DNA of 64,000 bases from Paludibacteraceae bacterium (GTDB lineage: Bacteria > Bacteroidota > Bacteroidia > Bacteroidales > Paludibacteraceae), in assembly GCA_017962085.1 (NCBI GenBank), contig JAGCWA010000024.1, positions 1 to 64,000 on the forward strand, given 5' to 3'. How positions within the stretch are numbered: position 1 is the first letter of the stretch; each line of letters starts with the position of its first letter. Position numbers and translations under genes: made by a program. A model generated the notes under the pieces. It made no database searches. It was not told where the DNA came from and saw only the letters and a program-made list of their open reading frames with translations. Below are positions 50,870 through 60,318 of the stretch, piece by piece.

Positions 50870-51796
50870 TTATTGTTTTGCCCGCAAATGGTGGCGTACG
50901 TGTCCCGCGCGGTCTATCTCCTTCAGGATTGTCGGGCTGTTCCTCTCCTTGAGGGCTTCCTGTGCCTCGTCCCAATCCTTGTAGGCGCGCAGGAACCTGC
51001 CCGTGATGTCGTAGGCCTCTATGCGTAGGAGGTCCTGGAGGGGTTCCTCCTTCATGGTCACCTCAATGCTCGTAGGTTTCTCCTCTCCGCAGTTGTGGAA
51101 GGGGAACTGCACGCCCGTGTTGATCTCCACGCCAGCCTCGTATTCGATCGGGGCGGTCGTGACGGTGTCCCCTTCGCATGATATGAGACGGAAGACGTAG
51201 GGACCGATCTTCGTCTTGTCCTCGTCTATGCCAGCGTTCTCGACGTAGAAGTTGTACATCTCGCGGTGGATGGGCACGAAGGTGCCGTCGCTGCGTTGGT
51301 ACTCCAATTGGCTGATCCTGTAGCGGATATCGTAGAATATCGCCTTGAAGTAGAATTGGCTGGTGCCCTTCTCGAACTTGACTTTGATGTCCTCCTCCTC
51401 GCAGGGGATGAATTGCCAGCGGATGGGTATCCTGCCCGCTTCCATCGTGCCTATTTTGACGAAGGAGCCCGTGCTGAAGTCGATGTCGCCCGGCTTGCAT
51501 TCCGGGCAGCGGTCCACCACCTTCACGGTGACTTCCCCCAGCGGACCGAACGCCCTCACGCAGGCGCCGCAGGCGAAGCTGCTGTCGTATTGGGAGTGGT
51601 TCATCGCGCAGTGGAAGATGTCGTCCTCTTCCACGTATATGCCGCAGTTTCCGCCGTTGCTGCCGGCCACGCCGCCGTACTGCGTGCCTTCGCCGGTGTA
51701 CCATGTGGTGTCGCATGCCTGGATGGGGAATGCGTTCGCGGTGAGCCTGGTGAGCAGGCACAGCGCGAGGAGGGTTAGGGTTTGGGTGCTTTTCAT
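50870..51796 (-). CDS. Secreted expansin-like protein
   Basis: 308 residues. The signal peptide ends near LTANAFP. Residues about 25-130 form an expansin domain 1 (double-psi beta barrel). It shows WYTGEGTQYGG, CAMNHSQYDSSFACGACVRA and VKVVDRCPECKPGDIDFSTG, with the conserved Asp in GDID, and then GRIPIRWQFIPC. The following region to about 230 corresponds to the expansin D2/CBM63 part. The last 70 residues (LLRIEAYDITGRFLRAY) resemble a T9SS type A sorting domain but are not typical. Expansins loosen plant cell wall polysaccharides without hydrolysis. RlpA-like lytic enzymes share the fold, but the cysteine pattern and DRCPECKPGDID match expansins better. Confidence 0.82.
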   Translation of the reverse strand: MKSTQTLTLLALCLLTRLTANAFPIQACDTTWYTGEGTQYGGVAGSNGGNCGIYVEEDDIFHCAMNHSQYDSSFACGACVRAFGPLGEVTVKVVDRCPECKPGDIDFSTGSFVKIGTMEAGRIPIRWQFIPCEEEDIKVKFEKGTSQFYFKAIFYDIRYRISQLEYQRSDGTFVPIHREMYNFYVENAGIDEDKTKIGPYVFRLISCEGDTVTTAPIEYEAGVEINTGVQFPFHNCGEEKPTSIEVTMKEEPLQDLLRIEAYDITGRFLRAYKDWDEAQEALKERNSPTILKEIDRAGHVRHHLRAKQ

Positions 51797-52057
51797 AATC
51801 CGTGAGTGTTATAGTTTTATCGGATAAGGGTTGTTTTTTTGATTCAAATTCCTCATTTTTAGCATAGTATGAATGCTATACTTGTCGGGCCATCATTCGG
51901 TGACGTTGCCGGTTCTGCGCTATCGAATCATCTCCTACACATCATAATGGTATGTAACCGAACAACTTAAACCGACAAAAAGACAAATTATCCGTAAAAA
52001 TAGAAATTATATAAGGGAAAGAAAACTTTATGGACATATTTTTTGGAATTTGTGTAA
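51797..52057. other. Gap between divergent expansin-like and LRR genes
   Basis: AT-rich, no ORF. A small inverted repeat TAGCAT/ATGCTA lies near 51860-51880 and could be an operator. No perfect -7 box is seen for either gene. Confidence 0.3.
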
Positions 52058-52074
52058 TTTTTTTTTTTTTTTTT
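52058..52074 (+). repeat. Run of 17 T upstream of the LRR surface protein gene
   Basis: An uninterrupted T17 tract lies between GTGTAA and GTATAACTAA, 41 bases before the ATG at 52116. A short version (TAATTTTG) would be a perfect -7 box, so the tract sits inside the likely promoter. Such runs change length by slippage. Confidence 0.8.
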
Positions 52075-52115
52075 GTATAACTAAGCATTATGTCTCACCC
52101 ATAAATCTAAAGCTT

Positions 52116-55100
52116 ATGAGAAAGACCTTTACCACATTATTTTTGTTGCTGATCACCTGCTGTGTTGCGTCCGCAGCCAACTATCTCACCTTTACGGCGA
52201 TGGTAGACGGAGCCTATTTCTCCAAATCTGTCACAGGGTCAGCAAATCCGAACATTGAATACTCTTTGGATGATGGGCAGACATGGACCGAACTCGCAAA
52301 AAAAGCAGTCACTTTGGAAAAGGTGGGCGACAAGGCCCTGCTAAGAGGCTTCAATCCGGAGGGTTTTTCCTTTGGAATCAATAGTTACACATCTTTTGTC
52401 TTAAATAGTCCCATCGCCGCAAGTGGTAGTGTGATGAGTCTGATTGACGGAGTGGGTGAAACCGATACGATCCCCAATGCTGGGTGTTTTTACAGATTGT
52501 TTTACAAATGCCCCGGCCTGACGTTTGTGCCAGAACTCCCCGCTACAACATTGGCTGAGAGCTGTTATGCGGAAATGTTTAATAATTGCGAGATATCGTA
52601 TGCGCCCGCACTCCCTGCCACGAAGTTGGCTAAGGATTGCTACAACGGTATGTTTGATGGTTGCAGTTACTTGAAACAGGCGCCAGAACTTCCTGCGACA
52701 ACATTGGCTGAGGGTTGCTATCAAAACATGTTTAGGAAATGTAGAAATATAACGAGTGCACCCGCACTCCCCGCCATGGAATTGGCTAATAAATGCTACA
52801 GCGGAATGTTTAATGGATGCACTGGCCTGAAACAGGCTCCTGAACTGCCCGCCACCACAATGGGCAATGCTTGCTACAAGGAAATGTTTTATGGTTGCAC
52901 TGGCCTGACGCAGACTCCTGAACTCCCTGCCACCACATTGGATATTGGGTGCTACAATGGGATGTTTTATGGTTGTACCGGCCTGACGCAAGCTCCTGAG
53001 CTATCCGTCACGGAACTGGCTGATGGATGCTATAGCAGAATGTTTTATGGATGTACTGGCCTGACGCAGGCACCGGAACTGCCGGCCACCACGCTAAGCA
53101 GCTATTGCTACGATGGAATGTTTTACGGTTGTACTAATCTGACGCAGGCTCCTGCACTGCCCGCCACCACGCTAAGTGCAAGTTGCTACGCATATATGTT
53201 TAGAGGATGTGCCGGCCTGACGCAGGCTCCTGAACTGCCCGCCACGGAATTGACCGAGGCCTGCTACATGTATATGTTCTATGGTTGTACAGGTCTGACG
53301 CAAGCGCCTGAACTGCCCGCCGCCACACTGGTCAAGGATTGTTATGCGTATATGTTCGACTATTGCAAAAACATCTCCCAAATCAAGGTCAACTTCACCG
53401 AATGGATGGCGTGGGATCCCGAACGTCGCTACGGAGATGCGGGTTCTTGGGTCTATTCAGTCGCCAGAAACGGAACATTCATCTGCCCGAAAGCGTTGCC
53501 TCAACAATACGATGAATACGGCAGAAAAATACCTGCGAGATGGACGGCGCAATATATCGACGCCGAGGAACCCGATACGACGAGTTGCATCGCTTGGATG
53601 GACAACCTCACCATTCACGTGACCAGAGCCGAGGGCCTGGTCGAAGTTTACAACCTTGACGGTGAACTGGTGCATAGCGCCCAAGCCAGCACCACCGACA
53701 CGACCAGCTTCACAATGCCCGATTATGGTGCCTATTTCGTCAAGAACGATACGAATACCGTGGAAGTTTGCCTATACAATTATCTCACTTTCACGGCAGG
53801 AGTGGACAGCTGCCGTTTCGCCATAAGACGTAAATCGTCATTGCCATGTAATATCACATACTCTTTGGACCACGGACAGACATGGTCCATATACTTCTTC
53901 AGCGACACGATCACGTTGGCAAAAAAGGGAGACAAAGTTTTATTGCGAGGAAACAATCCGAATGGAGTCTCCTATAGCAACTACAATAATGCCACCAGTC
54001 CTGATCAATATATCCACTTCGACATCATCGATTCCATCGCCGCGAGTGGTAGCGTGATGAGCCTGATAGACAGTACGGGGCGTAAGGATACGATACCATC
54101 TCAATGGTGCTTCTACGGATTGTTTGCTGGCTGCGACAAGCTGACGCAGGCCCCCGAGCTTCCTGCCACCACACTGGCCGGCCATTGTTACCAGAATATG
54201 TTCCAAGGATGCAGTAGCCTGAAACAAGCTCCTGTACTCCCCGCCACCTCGCTGACTGACTATTGCTACCAAAATATGTTTTATGGATGCAGTAGCCTGA
54301 CACAGGCGCCTGCACTTCCTGCCATCGCATTGGCTCTCAGTTGCTACTCCGGTATGTTCTACAATTGCGTCGGTTTGACGAATGCACCCGAACTGCCCGC
54401 CACCACGCTGGCCATTTCCTGTTACTCGTCCATGTTTATGGGCTGCACCAGTCTGACGCAAGCGCCTGAACTCCCCGCCACCACAATGGTTCAAAATTGC
54501 TACGTCTCCATGTTCGCAGATTGTGTGAATCTATCGCAGGCCCCTGAACTCCCCGCCACCACGCTATCCAATTATTGTTACCAGCGTATGTTTGCGGGAT
54601 GCACCAGCCTGACACAGGCGCCCGCACTGCCCGCCACCACAATGGCCTACTATTGCTACTGCAGAATGTTCGAACGTTGTAAGGGATTAACGCAAGCGCC
54701 TGAACTGCCTGCCCTCAAATTGAATGAGGGATGCTACAATGGTATGTTCAGCAGTTGTACCAGCCTGACGCAGGCGCCCGCACTGCCCGCCACCACGTTG
54801 GTCCGTGAGTGCTACAAATACATGTTCAGTGGCTGTACGAGTCTGACGCAGGCGCCTGAATTGCCCGCCACGAAACTCGTTACGGCTTGTTACGGACACA
54901 TGTTTGATGGATGTAGTAATTTATCTTTCATCAAGGTTAACTTTTGGAATTGGGTCCCATGGTATTCCGATACGGATGATGAAGATGCCTGGGTCAAAAA
55001 CGTAGCTCCTACCGGCACATTCATCTGTCCGAAGGATTTGACTGTACAATATGGCGTCAATAGAATTCCGGAGGGATGGAATGTGCAGTTCATCAAGGAG

Positions 55101-58100
55101 GAGGTGGTCTTCTCCGCTTGGGGTGAGGATCTTACCCTCCGCGTGGTCGGTGCCGATGGTCTCGTCGAGGTCTATGACGCCAACGGAGAACTGTTGCACA
55201 ACGCACAGGCCAGCTTCGAAGACACAACCAGCTTCTTAATGCCCGACTACGGAGTCTACGCCGTCAAGACAGACTCTGACAGCGTGCGGGTTAGTTTATA
55301 CAACTACCTTACCCTTACCCCGGAGCGGGTAGGATTGGGTTTCTCCGTGGAACCCAACACCTGGCCGACAAGTATGGATTTCCCTACTATCCAATACTCG
55401 TTGGACAATGGACGGACATGGGATACGCTCTCTGTCGGACATGAAATCTCTTTGGAAAAGAAAGGAACCAAAGTCCTCTTGAGGGGATATAATCCCGATG
55501 GATTCTCACAGAGTAGCAATGCCTATGTGTACTTTAAGTTGCGAGGATCCTTCTCCGCGAGCGGTAGCGTGATGAGCCTCGTCGACAGTACGGCTACAAG
55601 TATGGTGGTTCCAACCGCTGGTTGCTTCTACGGCTTGTTCCAGAATTGCACCAGTCTGACGCAAGCGCCTGAACTCCCTGCCACCACATTGGCGGATAGT
55701 TGTTATGCGAAGATGTTTAGCGGTTGCACCGGCCTGACGCAGGCTCCTGAACTGCCCGCCACGACGCTGGCCAAGTATTGCTATGACGGAATCTTCAGCG
55801 GTTGCACCAGCTTGACGCAAGCGCCTGAGCTCTCCGCTACCACATTGGCCGATTATTGTTACCGCAATATGTTCAGCGGTTGTACCAGCCTGACGCAAGC
55901 GCCCGTGCTGGCGGTCACGTCACTGGTTGCCGGTTGCTACTATGGAATGTTTAGTGGATGCACCGGCCTGACGCAAACGCCTGAATTGCCCGCCACCACG
56001 CTGGCTAACAGTTGCTACTATGAAATGTTCAAGGGCTGCGCGAACCTGACACAGGCACCTGAACTCTCCGCCACGAAGCTGGCTACCAGCTGTTACGCCA
56101 GAATGTTTGAGGAATGCCGCATCTTGCCCCAGGCGCCGGTACTGCCTGCCACCACACTGGCTGCCGGTTGCTACAGCCGCATGTTCTATAATTGCGATAG
56201 CCTGACGCAGACGCCTGAACTGCCTGCCACCACATTGGCTGGTAGTTGCTACGAAGCTATGTTCTCTGCGTGCAATAAACTGACGCAGGCACCGGTACTG
56301 CCCGCCACCACGATGGAGCCTTCTTGCTATAAATACATGTTCTCGGATTGTGTCTCTTTCTTGCAAGCGCCTGAACTCCCATCCACCTCATTGGCTAATT
56401 ATTGCTACTACGGGATGTTCAATCATTGCCCGAAACTGACGCAAGCGCCGGATCTTCCGGCCACTAAGCTGGCTGAATACTGCTATGCGTTCATGTTCTC
56501 TCGTTGCTCCACCCTCACACAGGCGCCAGTGATGTCCGCTACCGATTTTGCGGAGCTCAGCTGCTACAACATGTTCAACTCCTGCACTAGCCTGACGCAG
56601 GCGCCTGAACTGCTCGCCACCACGCTACCAGACTATAGCTGCACACTCATGTTCAATGACTGTGAGAGCCTTTCCTACATCAAGGTCCACTTCACCGAAT
56701 GGCCAAAGTGGGAGGATGGGGCCTTGTACAACAAATGGGTTGCCGGCGTCGCTCCTGCCGGTACATTCGTCTGCCCGAGAGAATTGCCCGTGAAATATGG
56801 AGAGGGCAAGATTCCTGTGGGGTGGGAGGTGCGATATATCGGTGAGGGAGAGGTGCCCGATTCGGTCTCTTTCTCCGTTTGGACGGAGGACCGTACCATC
56901 CATGTGATCGGTGCCGAGGGACTCGTCGAGGTCTATGACGCCAACGGGGAACTGTTGCAAAACGCGCAGGCTACCACCGACACGACCAGCTTCTTCATGT
57001 CCGACTACGGAGTCTACGTCGTCAAGTCCGACACTGACAGCGTGAGAGTTGTCTTGTGCGACTACCTCACCTTCACAGCCGAACAGAACGGAGCTAGTTT
57101 CACGATAAACTTTAAGAATACGCAAACAGATGTGGAAATGCCTAATGCCGTGTACTCTTTGGATGGAGGACGGACATGGTATAGACTTTCGTACGGAGAG
57201 TATGTTGTTTTGAAGAATAAAGGCGACAAGGCGCTGCTAAAGGGAATTAACCCTGACGGGTTTTCCCAAGGCAGCGACGCCTACGCATACTTCGAAATGC
57301 GAGGCTCCATCGCGGCGAGCGGTAGCGTGATGAGCCTGTTAGGTGACACTGCGGACAGTGATAAGATACCGAACAACGGTTGTTTCCACGGCTTGTTCTA
57401 TAACTGCACCGGTCTGACGCAGGCGCCTGCACTTCCCGCCACGACGTTGACCAACAACTGTTATGTGATTATGTTTAGCGGCTGCACGAAACTGACGCAG
57501 GCGCCGGTACTCCCCGCTACTACACTGGCCAAGAATTGCTACTATGGAATGTTTAGGGGATGTAGTGGACTGCCCCAAGCACCTGAACTCCCTGCCACCA
57601 CGTTGGCTAATAGTTGTTACTATGAGATGTTCAAGGGTTGCACTAGCCTGACGCAGGCGCCGGCACTTCCTGCCACCGCGCTGGACACCAAGTGCTACCA
57701 TGGAATGTTTAATGGTTGCACCGGCCTGACGCAAACGCCTGAATTGCCTGCCACCACGCTGGCTAACAGTTGCTACTATGAAATGTTCAAGGGTTGTGCG
57801 AACCTGACACAGGCACCTGAACTCTCCGCCACGAAGCTGGCTACCTGCTGTTACGCCGGAATGTTTGAGGAATGCCGCATCTTGCCCCAGGCGCCGGTAC
57901 TGCCTGCCACCACACTGGCTGCCGGTTGCTACAGCCGCATGTTCTATAATTGCGATAGCCTGACGCAGACGCCTGAACTGCCTGCCACCACATTGGCTAG
58001 TAGTTGCTACGAAGCTATGTTCTCTGCGTGCAATAAACTGACGCAGGCACCGGTACTGCCCGCCACCACGCTGGCGCCTTCCTGCTATAAAAATATGTTC

Positions 58101-59534
58101 TCGGGCTGCCTCTCTGTCACGCAAGCGCCCGAACTTCCTGCCACCACGATGGAACATTCTTGCTACTATGGGATGTTCGATAATTGCCCGAAACTGACGC
58201 AAGCGCCGGATCTTCCGGCCACTAAGCTGGCTGAATACTGCTATGCGTTCATGTTCTCTCGTTGCTCCACCCTCACACAGGCGCCAGTGATGTCCGCTAC
58301 CGATTTTGTGGAGTTCAGTTGCCAATACATGTTCAACTCCTGCACCAGCCTGACGCAGGCGCCTGAACTGCTCGCCACCACAATGCCAGACTATAGCCTC
58401 ACACTCATGTTCAATGACTGTGAGAACCTTTCTTACATCAAGGTCCACTTCACCGAGTGGGCTATGTGGGACGAAGATGCCCTTTATGACAAATGGGTTG
58501 CCGGCGTTGCCTCTACCGGCACATTCGTTTGCCCGAAGGAATTGGACTTGATATATGGAGAGGGTAGGATCCCGGAGGGATGGGAGGTGCAATTCTTCGA
58601 GCCGGAGATGGTGGACGCTAACTATCTTACATTCACGGCGCTGGAGGATAGTTCCTCCATTACGGCGACGGATGTCAAGGGGGAGAATGCCGGTAAGTTG
58701 AGAAGCCTGTCGCTAAAGGATACTGATCTGCGCTATTCCATCGATGGCGGCAAAACGTGGAACGTGATGGAAAACGGTGTGCCGGTTCTCTTGCCGAAGG
58801 CGGGGGATAGCGTCATGCTCAAGGGATATAACCCTGATGGACTATCGAACTATACCGACCGTATACGCTTCGAGATGAGGGGCAAGCTGGCCGCGAGCGG
58901 TAGCGTGATGAGTCTGATAGACAATTCGGGGAAAACGACGGATATACCGAACGACTACTGCTTCGCCAACCTTTTCGACGGATGCGGAAGCCTGACGCAG
59001 GCGCCTGAACTGCCTTCCACTGTGCTGAAGCCGCACTGCTATTTCGCGATGTTCCGCAACTGTACGGCTTTGCAGTCGGTTTCCCTGCTTCCTGCACCGG
59101 AACTGACGGAAGGTTGCTACGAGGAGATGTTCTATGGCTGTGAAAACCTCTCCGAGATTGAGGTCGCCTTCACTGATTGGGCGGACGGCACCACGGATTG
59201 GATGTACGGAGTCTCTCCGTCCGGCACCTTCACCTGCCCTGACGCCCTCGCCGAGAAGATGAGCGCCAGCAACATTCCGGAAGGATGGTTGCTCCCTTCC
59301 GGCGAAGAGGTCACCAACGGGGAGGACACCGCTTCCTGTGGCATCTCTGTTTGGACGGAAAATGGAACCATCTGCGTGTGCGGGACGGAGGAGACTATTG
59401 AGGTGTTCGGCGCCAAAGGCGAATTGCTACGTACCTTGCGCGGTAACGCTTCTGGAATTGTGCGCTTCACCATGCCTGCGGGCAGAGTCTATATCCTCAG
59501 GATCGGCGCACAGCGTGTGAAGGTGTTATTGTGA
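52116..59534 (+). CDS. Giant leucine-rich-repeat (BspA-like) surface protein
   Basis: 2,472 residues from the ATG at 52116 (MRKTFTTLFLLLITCCVASA, a signal peptide). An earlier in-frame ATG would put the T17 tract in the coding region and lacks a signal. There are five modules. Each starts with a YLTFTA strand, YSLDDGQTWTEL and SGSVMSLID, and then has 12, 11, 14, 14 and 3 LRR units of about 24 residues with the core LTQAPELPATTLANSCYxxMF. A TFVCP segment closes each module, and in modules 1-3 a domain with GLVEVYDANGEL follows. The C-terminus (IEVFGAKGELLRTL, MPAGRVYILRI) resembles a T9SS type A sorting domain. It is probably surface-exposed and adhesive. The LRR type resembles BspA and DUF285-like repeats; the ligand is unknown. 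Modules 3 and 4 share near-identical DNA. Confidence 0.85.
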   Translation: MRKTFTTLFLLLITCCVASAANYLTFTAMVDGAYFSKSVTGSANPNIEYSLDDGQTWTELAKKAVTLEKVGDKALLRGFNPEGFSFGINSYTSFVLNSPIAASGSVMSLIDGVGETDTIPNAGCFYRLFYKCPGLTFVPELPATTLAESCYAEMFNNCEISYAPALPATKLAKDCYNGMFDGCSYLKQAPELPATTLAEGCYQNMFRKCRNITSAPALPAMELANKCYSGMFNGCTGLKQAPELPATTMGNACYKEMFYGCTGLTQTPELPATTLDIGCYNGMFYGCTGLTQAPELSVTELADGCYSRMFYGCTGLTQAPELPATTLSSYCYDGMFYGCTNLTQAPALPATTLSASCYAYMFRGCAGLTQAPELPATELTEACYMYMFYGCTGLTQAPELPAATLVKDCYAYMFDYCKNISQIKVNFTEWMAWDPERRYGDAGSWVYSVARNGTFICPKALPQQYDEYGRKIPARWTAQYIDAEEPDTTSCIAWMDNLTIHVTRAEGLVEVYNLDGELVHSAQASTTDTTSFTMPDYGAYFVKNDTNTVEVCLYNYLTFTAGVDSCRFAIRRKSSLPCNITYSLDHGQTWSIYFFSDTITLAKKGDKVLLRGNNPNGVSYSNYNNATSPDQYIHFDIIDSIAASGSVMSLIDSTGRKDTIPSQWCFYGLFAGCDKLTQAPELPATTLAGHCYQNMFQGCSSLKQAPVLPATSLTDYCYQNMFYGCSSLTQAPALPAIALALSCYSGMFYNCVGLTNAPELPATTLAISCYSSMFMGCTSLTQAPELPATTMVQNCYVSMFADCVNLSQAPELPATTLSNYCYQRMFAGCTSLTQAPALPATTMAYYCYCRMFERCKGLTQAPELPALKLNEGCYNGMFSSCTSLTQAPALPATTLVRECYKYMFSGCTSLTQAPELPATKLVTACYGHMFDGCSNLSFIKVNFWNWVPWYSDTDDEDAWVKNVAPTGTFICPKDLTVQYGVNRIPEGWNVQFIKEEVVFSAWGEDLTLRVVGADGLVEVYDANGELLHNAQASFEDTTSFLMPDYGVYAVKTDSDSVRVSLYNYLTLTPERVGLGFSVEPNTWPTSMDFPTIQYSLDNGRTWDTLSVGHEISLEKKGTKVLLRGYNPDGFSQSSNAYVYFKLRGSFSASGSVMSLVDSTATSMVVPTAGCFYGLFQNCTSLTQAPELPATTLADSCYAKMFSGCTGLTQAPELPATTLAKYCYDGIFSGCTSLTQAPELSATTLADYCYRNMFSGCTSLTQAPVLAVTSLVAGCYYGMFSGCTGLTQTPELPATTLANSCYYEMFKGCANLTQAPELSATKLATSCYARMFEECRILPQAPVLPATTLAAGCYSRMFYNCDSLTQTPELPATTLAGSCYEAMFSACNKLTQAPVLPATTMEPSCYKYMFSDCVSFLQAPELPSTSLANYCYYGMFNHCPKLTQAPDLPATKLAEYCYAFMFSRCSTLTQAPVMSATDFAELSCYNMFNSCTSLTQAPELLATTLPDYSCTLMFNDCESLSYIKVHFTEWPKWEDGALYNKWVAGVAPAGTFVCPRELPVKYGEGKIPVGWEVRYIGEGEVPDSVSFSVWTEDRTIHVIGAEGLVEVYDANGELLQNAQATTDTTSFFMSDYGVYVVKSDTDSVRVVLCDYLTFTAEQNGASFTINFKNTQTDVEMPNAVYSLDGGRTWYRLSYGEYVVLKNKGDKALLKGINPDGFSQGSDAYAYFEMRGSIAASGSVMSLLGDTADSDKIPNNGCFHGLFYNCTGLTQAPALPATTLTNNCYVIMFSGCTKLTQAPVLPATTLAKNCYYGMFRGCSGLPQAPELPATTLANSCYYEMFKGCTSLTQAPALPATALDTKCYHGMFNGCTGLTQTPELPATTLANSCYYEMFKGCANLTQAPELSATKLATCCYAGMFEECRILPQAPVLPATTLAAGCYSRMFYNCDSLTQTPELPATTLASSCYEAMFSACNKLTQAPVLPATTLAPSCYKNMFSGCLSVTQAPELPATTMEHSCYYGMFDNCPKLTQAPDLPATKLAEYCYAFMFSRCSTLTQAPVMSATDFVEFSCQYMFNSCTSLTQAPELLATTMPDYSLTLMFNDCENLSYIKVHFTEWAMWDEDALYDKWVAGVASTGTFVCPKELDLIYGEGRIPEGWEVQFFEPEMVDANYLTFTALEDSSSITATDVKGENAGKLRSLSLKDTDLRYSIDGGKTWNVMENGVPVLLPKAGDSVMLKGYNPDGLSNYTDRIRFEMRGKLAASGSVMSLIDNSGKTTDIPNDYCFANLFDGCGSLTQAPELPSTVLKPHCYFAMFRNCTALQSVSLLPAPELTEGCYEEMFYGCENLSEIEVAFTDWADGTTDWMYGVSPSGTFTCPDALAEKMSASNIPEGWLLPSGEEVTNGEDTASCGISVWTENGTICVCGTEETIEVFGAKGELLRTLRGNASGIVRFTMPAGRVYILRIGAQRVKVLL
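55960..58470 (+). repeat. Long direct repeat between modules 3 and 4 of the LRR gene
   Basis: CTGGCTAACAGTTGCTACTA occurs at 56001 and 57759, 1,758 bases (586 codons) apart. Nearly identical sequence surrounds both (about 55960-56330 with 57718-58090, and about 56400-56700 with 58160-58460). A more diverged stretch lies in between. Confidence 0.8.
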
Positions 59535-59560
59535 GGCTTGGGGTATTGTAGGACTTAAAG

Positions 59561-59595
59561 GAAAGGCAGACAACGCACAATGTTGTCTGCCTTTC
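59561..59595. terminator. Terminator between the LRR gene and the AlkD-like gene
   Basis: GAAAGGCAGACAAC and its exact complement around a 7-base loop form a 14-bp stem followed by TTATTTCTT. The converging AlkD-like gene stops directly beside it, so it probably serves both genes. Confidence 0.85.
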
Positions 59596-60300
59596 TTATT
59601 TCTTCAGGTACGCCTTCCGCTCCTCTTCGGGGAATTTCTCGATGGCGTATCTCAGGGTGGTCCTTGGCATTGTTTGGTAGCGGGTGGAGAGGTACTCTTT
59701 TAGCTTCCCGACATCCTTCTTCCCCGCCTCCCGTAGGAGCCAGCCCGTCGCTTTCTGGATGAGGTCGTGCGGGTGGTGGAGCAGTATGTCCGCTATTCGG
59801 AAGGTGTCGTCGGTCTCCCCGTTACGGATGAACTTCATGGTGCTGACGATGCCGATGCGTTGCTCCCAGATGGTCTTGCCCCTCTCCGCCAGCTGGTAGA
59901 GTAGGGCGCGGTCTTTGTCGAGGAGCCACGTGCCGATGATCTCGTAGCAGGTGAGGTCGACGAGGTCCCAGTTGTTGATGTGGGCGGTGTGGCTCAAATA
60001 GAAGTCCACGCATCTTTTTTGCGTGTCAGTGTCGCCCTTCGCGTGGCTGAAGATCTGTATGAGTGTCAGCAGGGCGGCTAAGCGTATCTCGTGGTAGGGG
60101 GAGGCGACGCACTCCTCCAACTCGTCGAAGCTGGTGCTCTTCCATTGTTGCTTGACGATCTCCCTGGTCGTGGGCACTTTAATTCCTAGGAAGAGGTCTC
60201 CCTCCCCGTACTGCCCCGGTCCTGTCTTGAAGAAGCGGGAGAGGTGGCGGGCTTGCGCCTCGTCCTTGTGCGCCATCAGTATCTTCGCTAACTCGCTCAT
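59596..60300 (-). CDS. DNA alkylation repair protein, AlkD-like
   Basis: 234 residues made of HEAT-like helical repeats. The family start is AQARHLSRFFKTGPGQYGEG, then FLGIKVPTTREIVKQQW, and later HINNWDLVDLTCYEIIGTWL and IQKATGWLLREAGKKD with LSTRYQTMPRTTLRYAIEKF. This matches the AlkD/AlkC-type DNA glycosylase family, which removes alkylated bases such as 3-methyladenine. The aromatic and acidic residues expected in the substrate groove (Trp and Asp in NNWDLVD) are present. It lies 18 bases downstream of an unknown secreted protein gene on the same strand, so they may be cotranscribed. Confidence 0.9.
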   Translation of the reverse strand: MSELAKILMAHKDEAQARHLSRFFKTGPGQYGEGDLFLGIKVPTTREIVKQQWKSTSFDELEECVASPYHEIRLAALLTLIQIFSHAKGDTDTQKRCVDFYLSHTAHINNWDLVDLTCYEIIGTWLLDKDRALLYQLAERGKTIWEQRIGIVSTMKFIRNGETDDTFRIADILLHHPHDLIQKATGWLLREAGKKDVGKLKEYLSTRYQTMPRTTLRYAIEKFPEEERKAYLKK

Positions 60301-60318
60301 ATGCGCTGCGGGTCGTGT

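Noticed and set aside
52050..52115. Earlier in-frame ATG for the LRR protein that reads through the T17 tract
   Set aside because: It would place a poly-Phe run before the signal peptide. The ATG at 52116 starts a normal signal peptide.
57339..58592. 417-codon minus-strand frame with repeated GGGQFRRLRQAG words
   Set aside because: It is the complement of the LRR gene; its repeats are just the reverse reading of the LRR repeats.
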